From CALHVX01 sp964640725 (GTDB lineage: Bacteria > Pseudomonadota > Gammaproteobacteria > Pseudomonadales > Azotimanducaceae), in the NCBI GenBank assembly GCA_964640725.1, contig CAZXIJ010000014.1:48512-112511 (forward strand): DNA of 64,000 nucleotides. The letters are read 5' to 3'. The position numbers and the translations under genes are program-made. The notes under the pieces were generated by a model. That model was not told where the DNA came from. It ran no database searches and saw only the letters and a list, made by a program, of their open reading frames with translations. Below are positions 27,701 through 36,052 of the stretch, in pieces (position 1 is the first letter of the stretch; every line of letters begins with the position of its first letter).

Positions 27701-30700
27701 CTGCGATGCGGACAGCAGAGCTGCGGGCAAAGCGCGCTCGCGCTTTGTGGACGTTGCCGAGGGCAGCCTGTGGCGGGCTGACTTCCAGCTGCAGCAAATC
27801 GAGTCCGCGGCCGCGGCGCTCACCGGGCGCCTGCGCGCGAAGGCCGCCGACGGGCTGGTGTCGTATCGGCTGGACGTCGAGGCCGGGGCCGCGCCGCTCG
27901 CGGGCGTGCGCGCCACGGTCATGCTGTCAGATCATCTCGTGCTGGCGCCGGGATCCGTGACCATTGACGGCAAAGCGGCGCCGGACCCGGAAGGCGTCGC
28001 CCTGGGCGCGCTCACGTTCCGCCTGCCAGAGCGTCCGGAAGGGTTCCAGACGCGTATCCGCTTCGACACGCTGGTCACCAATGCGAGCGCTGAGCTGCTG
28101 ACCCGCGCCGCCATCAGCGGGCGCCTGGACGGGGCGGCAGTGCGGGTGCCGGTGCTGTCGAACCGGCTGAGCCTGGACTGGCCCGAAAGCCTGATCGAGA
28201 TCGCCCGGGACCGCCTGCGGCTGGCCTATCCGGACCGGCCGGAGGAACGCGCGCAACCGGCGGCCGCGCCGCTGACCGATCGCGCCGCGCCGGAGCGGCC
28301 GGCGCCGGCGGGCAACGGCAAAAGCAAGGGCCAGAGCAGCGACAACGATGTCATGAGTGCGGCGCCGCTGGCGCTGCGCGCCGGCGTTTACGAGCCCAGC
28401 GGCGATGGCATACACGCCGACAGCGGTCTGGCCCGCTTGCCGCTGGCCACGGCGATGCCCGAGGCCACGGCGCCGTACCAGATTCCCGAGATCGCCGAGG
28501 TGCCGCCGCCGGCCTTCGATCGGGCGTGGCTGGCCACTCAGGACCCGGGCTTCGAGCTGGTGTGGCCGCCGGAAGAGTTCAACCCGCGCATCCCGTCCAT
28601 TGCGGTTGCGGTCAAACATCGCCCCGGGGACCGGCCGCTGCTGCAGGTTGACGGCGCCCTGGTCAACAGCCTCGCCTTTGAAGGCACGGTCAGCGACCGC
28701 AAGCGCGGCGTCGCCGTCAGCTACTGGCAAAACGTGCCCATCAGCGAGACCGACAGCGTGCTGCGGGCCACCTCTGGCGATCTGAGCCGGGAGCGCACGG
28801 TGCACTTCGGCAGCGCGCCCATCGATGTCGAGCTGGTGCCAGAAGAATCCTGGCTGATCGCCGACGGCGTGACGCCGCCGATGCTGGCCGTGCGGCTGTA
28901 CGATCGCGCGGGTCGTCCGGCGCGGCCCGGGCTGACCGGCGAGTACGGCCTGGCCGCACCCTATGCGCCCTTCGAAGACAACCGGGCCCTGCGAGCGCTG
29001 CGGGGACCGGAAGGTCGGGGCCAGGGACTGAACCGCTACCGGGTCCGACAGGACGGCATCGCCTATATCCAGCTGGAGCCGACCACCGTGGCCGGCGAAG
29101 TGGTGCTGAACTTTGAGTTTGATGCGCTGCGCCAGCAGACGCTGCGCGCGATGCTGACGCCCGGTCAGCGCGAATGGATTCTCGTTGGCGTTGTCGAGGG
29201 CGTGCTTGGCCTCAACGACCGCGGCGGCAACCGCGACGCGATCGACCGCTCGGACCTGGCCGACAGCACGCTCACCGATGGTCGCGTGGCGCTCTACGCC
29301 AAGGGCACCGTGCGCGGCGACTGGCTGGTGACCGCAGCCTACGACACAGACAAGGAAACGCAGCGCCGATTGCGCCAACAGATTGACCCCAATCGCTTCT
29401 ACACGCTTTACGGCGACGGCTCCGAGCAGCGCTTTGATGCCGAGAGCCAGCGCAAGCTCTATCTGAAGGTGGAGCGATCGCAGTTCAGCGCGCTGTTCGG
29501 CGATTACGAGACGCCCCTGGACCGGACCGAGTTCACGCGCTACGCGCGCTCTCTGAATGGCCTGTCAGCCCAGTACCGGGGCGAGAAGCTGCGCGTTGAC
29601 GCCTTCGGCAGCGAGACGGGCCAGGGCTTCGTGCGCGACGAGCTGCCCGGTGACGGCACGTCCGGCATTTACCGGCTGAGCCGGCAGCGACTGGTCATCA
29701 ACAGCGAACAGGTCAGCATTCTGACCCGGGACCGCTTTCGGCAGGACCAGGAGCGTTCCCGCAAGGCGCTGGTGCGCTACCTGGACTACACCATTGACTA
29801 CGATCGCGGCACCCTGATTTTCAAGCAGCCGGTCTTCAGCCAGGATTTCGAGCTGAATCCCGTGTTCATCGAGGTGACCTACGAGGTGGAGCCCAACGCC
29901 AGCGGCAACGATCTGCTGGCCGGCGGCCGAGTCGCCTGGCGGCTCGACGACGAGGACAGCGAGGCCGCACTCACCTACGTGTACGACGACAGCCTGGGCA
30001 GCGATGCGCAGCTTTACGGTGCGGATCTGAACTGGGAGTTTCTGCCGGGCACCCGGGTGCGTGCCGAGCTCGCGCAAACGCAGACCCGGCTTGGCACCGG
30101 CGATGCCTACCTGTTCGAGCTGGAGCAACAGACCGCCGCGCTCGCTGGCACGATTTTCTTCCGAGAACAGGACGCGCGCTTCGGCATTGGCCAGCAAAGC
30201 GCGTTCAGCGGCGCTCTGCGCAGCTTCGGCGCGACCGGCGAGTACCGGCTCAGCGAGCGCTGGCTGCTGCGCGGCGAAGCCTTCGAGCAGCGCGATCTGT
30301 CCAGCGGTGGCCGCCGGCAGGTGGTCAGCGGGGAAGGGGAGTTTCAGGACGGTAACCAGCGCTATCGGGCCGGGCTGCGCAGCGTGCGGGAAAGCTTGCC
30401 CGGCGGTGCGCAGCGCCGCGGCGACCAGCTGCTTGGTGGCGTCAGCCGCCGGCTGATGAATAACCGGCTCACGCTGCGCGGCGACGCTGAAGTGGGCATC
30501 GGCGGCGGCAGCGAGGCGGCGGACTACCCCACCCGGGCGATCTTCGGTGCCGAGCTGGACCTGGTGTCCGGCATCACTCTGATCGGCGAGCAGGAATTCA
30601 CCTTTGCCGACGAGCGCGATACCCAGGACACCCGGGTTGGCTTGCGCATGCGGCCCTGGCCGGGCGCGGACTTCAACACCTCGCTGGAGCGCGAGCTGAC

Positions 30701-31631
30701 GGAAAACGGTCAACGGGTCTTTGCGACCACCGGACTGGTCCAGCAATGGCGCCTGAACGATGACTGGTTCTTCGATTTTGGCGCCGACCGGGTGCAGACC
30801 ATTCGCCGCAGCGGCGACAGCACTGCGACGCCGCTCGCAACCTTCCGCCCGATCAATCAGCCCGCTTCCGGGAGCGTGCAGGAAGACTTCACCGCGTTCT
30901 TTACCGGAGTCGGGTACCGGCGTGATGACTGGGACGTGTCCTCGCGGCTGGAGTGGCACCTGGGCGAGCGCTCCGACAAGTGGAACTGGCTGCTCGGCGC
31001 CAATCGCCAGCAAAGCGATGGCCGGATCGTTTCGGCCAGCCTGTCTGTGCTGAACGAGGACCTCACCGATGGCGGTCGCCAGGATTCGGCCGATTTGCGC
31101 CTCGGCTACGCTTTCCGGCCGACGACGTCGAATTGGCTGCTGCTGAACCGTCTGGACCTGAGTGCCAGCGCACAGGAGAACCTGAGCTTCGACGTCCGAT
31201 CCCGCAAAGTGGTCAATAACTTCCATGCCAACTACCGGGACGAGGGGGCCAACCAGCTGTCGCTGCAGCTCGGGCTAAAGTATGTGCAAGACCAGTTCGA
31301 CGGCGAGCGCTTCAGCGGCGTAACGGGCCTGGCGGGGGCTGAGTACCGGCGGGACCTGGGCCAACGCTTCGATTTCGGTGCTCGAATGGCGGCGCTCAAG
31401 TCCTTTGATGCCGGCACCATGCGCTACTCGGCGGGCGTCTCCGTGGGCGTATCGCCCTTCGCCGACAGCTGGTTCACCCTCGGCTACAACTTCGTCGGCT
31501 TCAGCGACGAAGACTTTGCCGACGCGGAGTTTACCGCCAAGGGACCCTACCTGAAGCTGCGCTTGCGGCTCGACCAGGACCTGATCCGCCGCTTCACCAG
31601 CCCGGTTGCCCCGGATAAACCGCTACGCTAA
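24732..31631 (+). CDS. Giant exported protein: cadherin-like, duplicated module, DUF11, SdrD-B-like, C-terminal beta-barrel
   Basis: About 2299 residues from the ATG at 24732. A signal peptide (WVLLIGMTVLGASDRAHA) and the cluster's N-terminal module (IVNTANVDYNVGG) come first. A cadherin-like repeat follows (PPTDILLSDSEFPGDTPG), then two copies of a roughly 290-residue module with paired cysteines (about 195-785). Next come a DUF11 domain (about 786-915) and an SdrD-B-like domain (about 919-1020, RVHLEDGRFAVTDAEGKYHF). A Pro-rich linker, an Ig-like region and, from about residue 1477 (GQREWILVGVVEG), a long stretch of alternating strands with aromatic girdles, typical of an outer-membrane barrel, complete it. 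Similar large proteins exist in other Gammaproteobacteria, with no function known to me. It starts 17 bases after gene 3. Confidence 0.82.
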   Translation: MPSRIRANGFCARAKGRSVPGVFTHPARAAVRPAIMPGVFAWVLLIGMTVLGASDRAHAIAPDTPIVNTANVDYNVGGAALAGQAQSTVVSASAAGNQPPTDILLSDSEFPGDTPGATVGTLSSTDPNAGDTHSYEVDDPRFEVVGDQLRLRDGESLAPGTTVTVTVTTTDNGGLSYGEPFVLTATPPGGGSGDGASVTFYQRAPGDPAAEAPDIATASCMAGGTFELLPAPATLRDGPLAVPGSLPLAPASVLKAGEPALIEVLDPSANADPAIREQLEFTVSTDSGDLESLLATETAIDSGRFFAYIETVSGTPVAGDCRLSVGTSTTLQALYIDAADSADRAVAAVLVDPLGVVFDSATGQPVDGTRVTLLDATTGQPAAVFGDDGVATYPSTVVTGAPVTDGAGQLYAGSPGAFRFPFVAPGEYRLQIEPPNRFRFPSTVDDATLQTLPGAPRALSDASRGATFVVPVGPAVRVDVPLDVLPVQPTRAQLVTQRLDPASPDAVDLPVAPGQCLAGNGPLPAPPAQTLAGGALALPDALSLAAASRFQRGDVLFLTVTDLDQDLDPFAPDLLTVRVALTESEDREQVQLTETGASTGIFTGYLQTRAEDAGAVDDCVLAGPAGSAVELTYIDPDDASDLVRAEAQLDPAFRLFSSVNGALVDGLTVTLVDALTNAPAVGRVFAADGSTPFPATVVAGGTVTDGNGVVVRFASGSFRFPVIAPGRYRLLIETGAAYRYPSLADASALGALPGGPFELRSGSRSDPFEVVAGTAPGFDVPLDPLTGALSLVKEVSRETAAIGDFLQYRITVRNGDGGAAVDAAILEDQLPRGLRLVPGSARFDDGEAAALQADGTGRGLRLPLAPLPPGAQRSLRYVVEVAAGTPQGSARNRVRLLGAGTEGANEAFADVEIRDDLITRDTFILGRVTVGDCEDFRRNPGQPDVRVHLEDGRFAVTDAEGKYHFEGVRPGTHVVQVDEITVPRGYELVACDADSRAAGKARSRFVDVAEGSLWRADFQLQQIESAAAALTGRLRAKAADGLVSYRLDVEAGAAPLAGVRATVMLSDHLVLAPGSVTIDGKAAPDPEGVALGALTFRLPERPEGFQTRIRFDTLVTNASAELLTRAAISGRLDGAAVRVPVLSNRLSLDWPESLIEIARDRLRLAYPDRPEERAQPAAAPLTDRAAPERPAPAGNGKSKGQSSDNDVMSAAPLALRAGVYEPSGDGIHADSGLARLPLATAMPEATAPYQIPEIAEVPPPAFDRAWLATQDPGFELVWPPEEFNPRIPSIAVAVKHRPGDRPLLQVDGALVNSLAFEGTVSDRKRGVAVSYWQNVPISETDSVLRATSGDLSRERTVHFGSAPIDVELVPEESWLIADGVTPPMLAVRLYDRAGRPARPGLTGEYGLAAPYAPFEDNRALRALRGPEGRGQGLNRYRVRQDGIAYIQLEPTTVAGEVVLNFEFDALRQQTLRAMLTPGQREWILVGVVEGVLGLNDRGGNRDAIDRSDLADSTLTDGRVALYAKGTVRGDWLVTAAYDTDKETQRRLRQQIDPNRFYTLYGDGSEQRFDAESQRKLYLKVERSQFSALFGDYETPLDRTEFTRYARSLNGLSAQYRGEKLRVDAFGSETGQGFVRDELPGDGTSGIYRLSRQRLVINSEQVSILTRDRFRQDQERSRKALVRYLDYTIDYDRGTLIFKQPVFSQDFELNPVFIEVTYEVEPNASGNDLLAGGRVAWRLDDEDSEAALTYVYDDSLGSDAQLYGADLNWEFLPGTRVRAELAQTQTRLGTGDAYLFELEQQTAALAGTIFFREQDARFGIGQQSAFSGALRSFGATGEYRLSERWLLRGEAFEQRDLSSGGRRQVVSGEGEFQDGNQRYRAGLRSVRESLPGGAQRRGDQLLGGVSRRLMNNRLTLRGDAEVGIGGGSEAADYPTRAIFGAELDLVSGITLIGEQEFTFADERDTQDTRVGLRMRPWPGADFNTSLERELTENGQRVFATTGLVQQWRLNDDWFFDFGADRVQTIRRSGDSTATPLATFRPINQPASGSVQEDFTAFFTGVGYRRDDWDVSSRLEWHLGERSDKWNWLLGANRQQSDGRIVSASLSVLNEDLTDGGRQDSADLRLGYAFRPTTSNWLLLNRLDLSASAQENLSFDVRSRKVVNNFHANYRDEGANQLSLQLGLKYVQDQFDGERFSGVTGLAGAEYRRDLGQRFDFGARMAALKSFDAGTMRYSAGVSVGVSPFADSWFTLGYNFVGFSDEDFADAEFTAKGPYLKLRLRLDQDLIRRFTSPVAPDKPLR
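25318..27083 (+). repeat. Tandem duplicated coding module in the giant protein
   Basis: Two adjacent segments (about 25318-26185 and 26191-27083) encode diverged copies of one module. Matching blocks include SATGQPVDGTRVTLLDATTG against SVNGALVDGLTVTLVDALTN, GAFRFPFVAPGEYRLQIE against GSFRFPVIAPGRYRLLIE, and VRVDVPLDVL against GFDVPLDPL. Each copy has one early Cys (TASCMAG, PGQCLAG) and one mid-domain Cys (AGDCRLS, VDDCVLA), which suggests a conserved disulfide. Copies are recognisable only at protein level. Confidence 0.75.
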
Positions 31632-31666
31632 GGTCCCGCGGCCCGCGCATTTGGCGCAGGACCCCG

Positions 31667-33793
31667 ATGTACAGCGAGCCCTTCATGCCGGAATCCCTGA
31701 CCCTGGTTGCGCAGACGCTGCCGCCAGCGCCCCGTCAATCCCTTCTCGAGCGATCCGTCCTGGCTGCAACGTTCGCTCTCTTGTTTGTTCTGCTTTCGGC
31801 GGCGAGCGCCCTGGCGGCGGAAGAGGACGAACCAACGATCGAAGAGCTGCTGGTGAGCGCCGATCGCAGCCTGCTGACGAGAACGGGCAGCCTGGGCAGC
31901 CGGCAGGCCGTGGACGCCGCCGCGATCGAGCGAGCGGGCGCGCTGCACCCGAACGAGCTGGCCGTGCGGGTGCCCGGGGTCTGGATTTCTCGCGGCAGCG
32001 GCCAGGAGCATCTCACCGCCATCCGCTCGGCGGTGCTGACCGGACCGGGCGCCTGCGGCGCCTTCGCGATCCTCGAAGATGGCGTGCCGATTCGCCCGAG
32101 CGGGTTCTGCAACGTCAACAATCTGTTCGAGCTGAACACAGTGCAGTCTCAGAGCCTGGAGTTTTATCGGGGCCCGGCCAGCGCCGTGCTCGGCGGCAAT
32201 GCTCTGCGCGGGGCCATCAACAGCATCAGCCCGGTGCCGGAGGCCACATCCCTGCGAGTCGAGGCGGGGGCCTGGGACTACTACCGCGTGAGCGCCACCG
32301 CCGCGGCCTCCTTTGGCGAGCAATCCGTCGGTGTCGCCTTTCACGGCGATCACAGCAACGGGTACCGGGACGCGACCGGCTACGGCCAGCAGCGCTTGAA
32401 CCTGTCGCACCGGATGACAGTCGGTGACTGGTCGGTTCTGACGACGCTCAGCGGCTCGCTTCTGAATCAGGAAACGGGTGGCTTCGTGGTTGGCGATGAT
32501 GCCTACGAAGTGGGCGGGCTGCGGCGCTCGAACCCGAACCCGGAAGCCTATCGGGACGCATGGTCCCTGCGCGCAGCGAGTCACTGGCAGCGCGGCGACC
32601 TGGTCATCACGCCCTATCTGCGGCGTTCCCGCATGGCGTTCCTGCAGCACTTTCTGCCCGGTCAGCCTCTGGAGCAGAACGAGCAGACCAGTGCGGGCCT
32701 GCTGGTGCGACAAGGATTCGAACGCGGTGCGCTGTCCGGCACCCTGGGCCTGCAGCTGGAATGGCTGCGCGGCTCCCTGTTCGAAGACCAGGACGGGCCG
32801 ACGGTGGGCTCTGCGTTCCTGGTGGCCACCCGGCCGCCCGGGGTGCACTACGACTATGACGTGGACGGCCAGATGGGCGCGCTGTTCTACGATCTGGAAT
32901 GGCGAATCGCCGATCGCTGGCGCGCGGTGCACAGCGCGCGGGTTGAGCAGCTGCGCTATGACTACGACAACAATTTTCTCGTGGGCAATACGCGGGCTGA
33001 CGGCACAAACTGTGGCTTTGGCGGCTGCCGCTACACGCGACCGGCCAGCCGCGACGACCGCTTTACCGATGTCGCCGGGCGCCTGGGCGTGCTGCGGGAG
33101 CTGGATCGCGGCGAGCTTTACGCCCAGATCGGCAGCGGCTTCCGCGCGCCGCAGGCAACGGAGCTGTACCGCCTGCAGGACGGCCAGCTGGTCACTGACC
33201 TCGACAGCGAGCGGGTATTGTCCTTCGAGCTTGGCTACCGCAGCGAGCGGGTGACGGCTGCGGTATTCCGCCAGCGAACCCGGGATCTCATTTTTCGCGA
33301 TGCGGACGGCTTCAACGTCAGCGATGGCCGCACCCGCGCGATCGGTGCCGAGGTCAGTGTCGCGCAGCCGCTGGGGCGTCACCGGCTGGAGCTGGCGGCG
33401 AGCTATGCCCGGCACGAGTACGACTTTGATCGGGTAGTGAGCTTTGGGGAGCGCATCGAATCGGGCAACGCGGTGGATACGGCGCCGCGCTGGCTGGGCA
33501 GTGCCCGCTGGGGCTGGCAACCCGGTCCCCGGTTGGACCTGGAGCTGGAAGCGGTGCACGTGGGCAGCCACGAACTCAATGCCTCGAACACGGCCAGCTA
33601 TCCGGGGCATTGGCTGGTGAACTGGCGCGGCAGCTACCAGCTCACGGATTCGGTCAAACTGTTTGGCAGAGTGCACAACCTGCTCGACGAACGCTACGCC
33701 GAGCGAGCGGACTTCGCCTTTGGCCGCGAGCGCTATTTTCCGGGTCGTCCGCGACAGCTGTACCTGGGCATCGACTGGCGGCCTGGCAGCTAA
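31667..33793 (+). CDS. TonB-dependent outer-membrane receptor
   Basis: A 708-residue receptor starting at ATG 31667 with AGGA six bases upstream. A signal peptide (AATFALLFVLLSAASALAA) precedes a probable TonB box (TIEELLVSA). The plug domain (ELAVRVPGVWISRGSGQEH, ILEDGVPIRPSGFC, LEFYRGPASAVLGGNALRG) is followed by a barrel that ends with VHNLLDERYAERADF and FPGRPRQLYLGIDW. Two cysteine pairs (PGACGAF...GFCNV and GTNCGFGGCRY) are probably in plug or loops. Such receptors import siderophores, cobalamin, copper or other ligands; nothing in the sequence fixes the substrate. It begins 35 bases after the giant barrel gene, so co-transcription with the DUF11 cluster is likely. Confidence 0.9.
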   Translation: MYSEPFMPESLTLVAQTLPPAPRQSLLERSVLAATFALLFVLLSAASALAAEEDEPTIEELLVSADRSLLTRTGSLGSRQAVDAAAIERAGALHPNELAVRVPGVWISRGSGQEHLTAIRSAVLTGPGACGAFAILEDGVPIRPSGFCNVNNLFELNTVQSQSLEFYRGPASAVLGGNALRGAINSISPVPEATSLRVEAGAWDYYRVSATAAASFGEQSVGVAFHGDHSNGYRDATGYGQQRLNLSHRMTVGDWSVLTTLSGSLLNQETGGFVVGDDAYEVGGLRRSNPNPEAYRDAWSLRAASHWQRGDLVITPYLRRSRMAFLQHFLPGQPLEQNEQTSAGLLVRQGFERGALSGTLGLQLEWLRGSLFEDQDGPTVGSAFLVATRPPGVHYDYDVDGQMGALFYDLEWRIADRWRAVHSARVEQLRYDYDNNFLVGNTRADGTNCGFGGCRYTRPASRDDRFTDVAGRLGVLRELDRGELYAQIGSGFRAPQATELYRLQDGQLVTDLDSERVLSFELGYRSERVTAAVFRQRTRDLIFRDADGFNVSDGRTRAIGAEVSVAQPLGRHRLELAASYARHEYDFDRVVSFGERIESGNAVDTAPRWLGSARWGWQPGPRLDLELEAVHVGSHELNASNTASYPGHWLVNWRGSYQLTDSVKLFGRVHNLLDERYAERADFAFGRERYFPGRPRQLYLGIDWRPGS

Positions 33794-33902
33794 CGCCGGG
33801 GGCCCTCACCGCCGGGGTAGCGGCAGTCTGGCTGTGACCGGCCGCGCCGCCTGGCGCCGGGGGCTGAGCTATCATGCGCGCCGCACCGCAGCAGGACGCA
33901 TT

Positions 33903-35375
33903 GTGCCCACATCAGATTCTCGCAAAGCCGCCGACCCGGTGGCGCCGCTTCCCAGCGCTGTCACCGGTACTCGTGACGGTGCCAGCGCGCACCGTCCCCA
34001 GGCCATCAAGACGCGCGACGCTCAGGTCAGCCCGCGCGGCACCCTTGAGTTGCTCTCGCGCCGGGAGGTCGAGGCGCTCAGCGACAACGGCCACCCCCGG
34101 GCCCTGTTTCGGCTGTTCCGGGACTGCGCCCTGGCGGTGCTCAATACCGGCAGCGAATCCGATGACGCAGCGCTGGTGTTCGAAGCGTTCAAGGACTTCG
34201 ACGTGCAGATCAAGCGACGCACCCGTGGCCTGAAGCTCGTCATCCGCAACGCGCCGGAGACGGCGTTTGTTGACGGCACCATGATCGAAGGCATTCGCCA
34301 GCACCTGTTTTCGGTGCTCCGGGATGTTGTCTACATCGGCACGGAAGTGCACAGCAGCGCCCGCTTTGACCTGGCGAGCGGGCAGGGCATTACCGATGCG
34401 GTCTTTCATATCCTGAAGCAGGCCCGGGTGCTGCAGCCGGACCTCGCGCCGAACCTGATCGTCTGCTGGGGCGGCCACTCCATCGCCCGGCACGAGTACG
34501 AGTACACCAAAGAGGTCGGCTATCACCTGGGCCTGCGCGGTTTCGACATCTGCACCGGCTGTGGCCCTGGCGCCATGAAAGGCCCGATGAAAGGTGCGGC
34601 GGTCGGCCATGCCAAACAGCGGCGCAGCGGCGCTCGCTATATCGGTCTCACGGAGCCGGGGATTATCGCCGCGGAGTCGCCCAACCCCATGGTCAGCCAG
34701 CTGGTGATCATGCCCGACATCGAAAAGCGGCTGGAGGCGTTTTTGCGCCTCGGGCACGGCATTGTGGTGTTTCCGGGCGGCGTTGGGACGGCCGAGGAGA
34801 TCCTGTACCTGCTCGGCGTGTTGCTGGATCCCGCCAATGCGGGCCAGGCGCTGCCCCTGATCTTTACCGGGCCGCCGGAGTCGGCCGCCTACTGGGACCA
34901 GATGGATGCGTTCCTGCAGCTCGCCCTGGGCGAGGCGGTCGCCGAGCGCTATCAGATCATCGTGGGCGACGCCGCCAAGGTGGGCCGCGTGATGGGCGAT
35001 CAGCTGCGCACGGTGCGCAAGCAGCGCCGGCGCGATGGCGATGCCTACTACTTCAACTGGCTGCTGCAGATTCCCGAAGCGCACCAGTATCCTTTTGAAG
35101 TGACGCACGAATCGGTTTCTGCCTTGCGCTTGCGTCACGACATGCCAGTGCACGAGCTTGCCGTGCAGCTGCGGCAGGCTTTCTCGGCCATCGTAGCGGG
35201 CAACGTCAAGGCTGATGGCATTCGCCGCATCGAGCGCCATGGGCCGCTCACCCTGCACAGCGACAGCGCGATTGCCGGCGCCCTGGACGCTTTGCTGCGC
35301 GCCTTCGTCAGCGATGGCCGCATGAAGCTGGCCAGCGCTGAGTACGAGCCCTGCTACCGGGTCGTGGAGACCTGA
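33903..35375 (+). CDS. ppnN: Nucleotide 5'-monophosphate nucleosidase PpnN (YgdH)
   Basis: About 490 residues from GTG 33903, with AGGA seven bases upstream. The N-terminal domain (LELLSRREVEALSD, ALFRLFRDCALAVLNTGS) and the LOG/lysine-decarboxylase-like core (VCWGGHSI, CTGCGPGAMKGPMKGAAVGH, FPGGVGTAEEILYLLG) match E. coli PpnN closely, as does the C-terminal domain (SAIVAGNVKADGIRRIE). The enzyme splits purine nucleotides to base and ribose-5-phosphate and is activated by (p)ppGpp. The frame remains open upstream, but the family N-terminus and the ribosome site support this start. It ends three bases before ccmA, so it may share a transcript with the ccm operon. Confidence 0.93.
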   Translation: MPTSDSRKAADPVAPLPSAVTGTRDGASAHRPQAIKTRDAQVSPRGTLELLSRREVEALSDNGHPRALFRLFRDCALAVLNTGSESDDAALVFEAFKDFDVQIKRRTRGLKLVIRNAPETAFVDGTMIEGIRQHLFSVLRDVVYIGTEVHSSARFDLASGQGITDAVFHILKQARVLQPDLAPNLIVCWGGHSIARHEYEYTKEVGYHLGLRGFDICTGCGPGAMKGPMKGAAVGHAKQRRSGARYIGLTEPGIIAAESPNPMVSQLVIMPDIEKRLEAFLRLGHGIVVFPGGVGTAEEILYLLGVLLDPANAGQALPLIFTGPPESAAYWDQMDAFLQLALGEAVAERYQIIVGDAAKVGRVMGDQLRTVRKQRRRDGDAYYFNWLLQIPEAHQYPFEVTHESVSALRLRHDMPVHELAVQLRQAFSAIVAGNVKADGIRRIERHGPLTLHSDSAIAGALDALLRAFVSDGRMKLASAEYEPCYRVVET

Positions 35376-35377
35376 GG

Positions 35378-36052
35378 GTGACTGCGTCGCCGTCCGCTAA
35401 CCCGCCGCACCCGGCGAGCGCTTCGCCGTCAGCGGGAGCGCTGCTGTCGGTGCGCGACTACGGCTGCCGGCGCGGCGAGCGCTGGCTGTTCGAGGGCTTG
35501 TGTCTGGCCCTGGACCCCGGCAGCTGTTGGGCGCTGACCGGACCGAACGGCTGCGGCAAGTCGACCCTGCTGCGAAGCCTCGCGGGACTCTTTCAGGACA
35601 CCACGGGGGTGCTCGCCAGCGAGCCCACGGCCTATCTGGGCCATCGCAGCGGCGTGCCTCGATTGCTCGGCGTGATCGATGGCCTTAGATGGTACGCGCG
35701 GCTCCTGGGCAGCACGCAGTCCTTGTCGCCCCTGCTCGATCGGGTTGGGCTCGCCGGCTACGAGCACGCGCGGCCGACGGAGCTCTCGGCCGGACAGCAG
35801 CGCCGGCTGGCGCTGGCCCGGCTGCTTCTGCAGCAGGCACCGGTCTGGCTGCTCGATGAGCCCTACACAGCGCTGGACCCGGCCGGGCAAGCCCTGGTGG
35901 ACCAGCTGATGACGCAGCACTGCGCGGACGGCGGGGCGGTCATCGCCGCAACGCACCAACCGCTCGCCGGGCGGGTGCCCGCAGACCAGGACCATACCGT
36001 GCGCGCCGGCATGCTGGCCGTAGACCCGGTCCCGCTGGTACCCGTGCCTTGA
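35378..36052 (+). CDS. ccmA: Haem exporter ATP-binding protein CcmA
   Basis: A 224-residue ABC ATPase starting at GTG 35378. Walker A is GPNGCGKSTLLRSLAG, the signature LSAGQQRRLALARL and Walker B VWLLDEPYTALDP, with the H-loop in AATHQPL. It has the short CcmA form, about 200 residues. CcmA powers the CcmABCD complex that releases holo-CcmE during cytochrome c maturation on the periplasmic face of the inner membrane. It is the first gene of a complete ccmABCDEFGHI cluster in which most neighbouring genes overlap by four bases. Confidence 0.95.
   Translation: MTASPSANPPHPASASPSAGALLSVRDYGCRRGERWLFEGLCLALDPGSCWALTGPNGCGKSTLLRSLAGLFQDTTGVLASEPTAYLGHRSGVPRLLGVIDGLRWYARLLGSTQSLSPLLDRVGLAGYEHARPTELSAGQQRRLALARLLLQQAPVWLLDEPYTALDPAGQALVDQLMTQHCADGGAVIAATHQPLAGRVPADQDHTVRAGMLAVDPVPLVPVP

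Noticed and set aside
24711..27797. A 1028-codon open frame on the minus strand opposite the giant DUF11 protein
   Set aside because: The plus-strand frame has a signal peptide and recognisable domains. The antisense translation is low in hydrophobic pattern, rich in Arg/Gln/His and shows no motif, as expected for the complement of GC-rich coding DNA.
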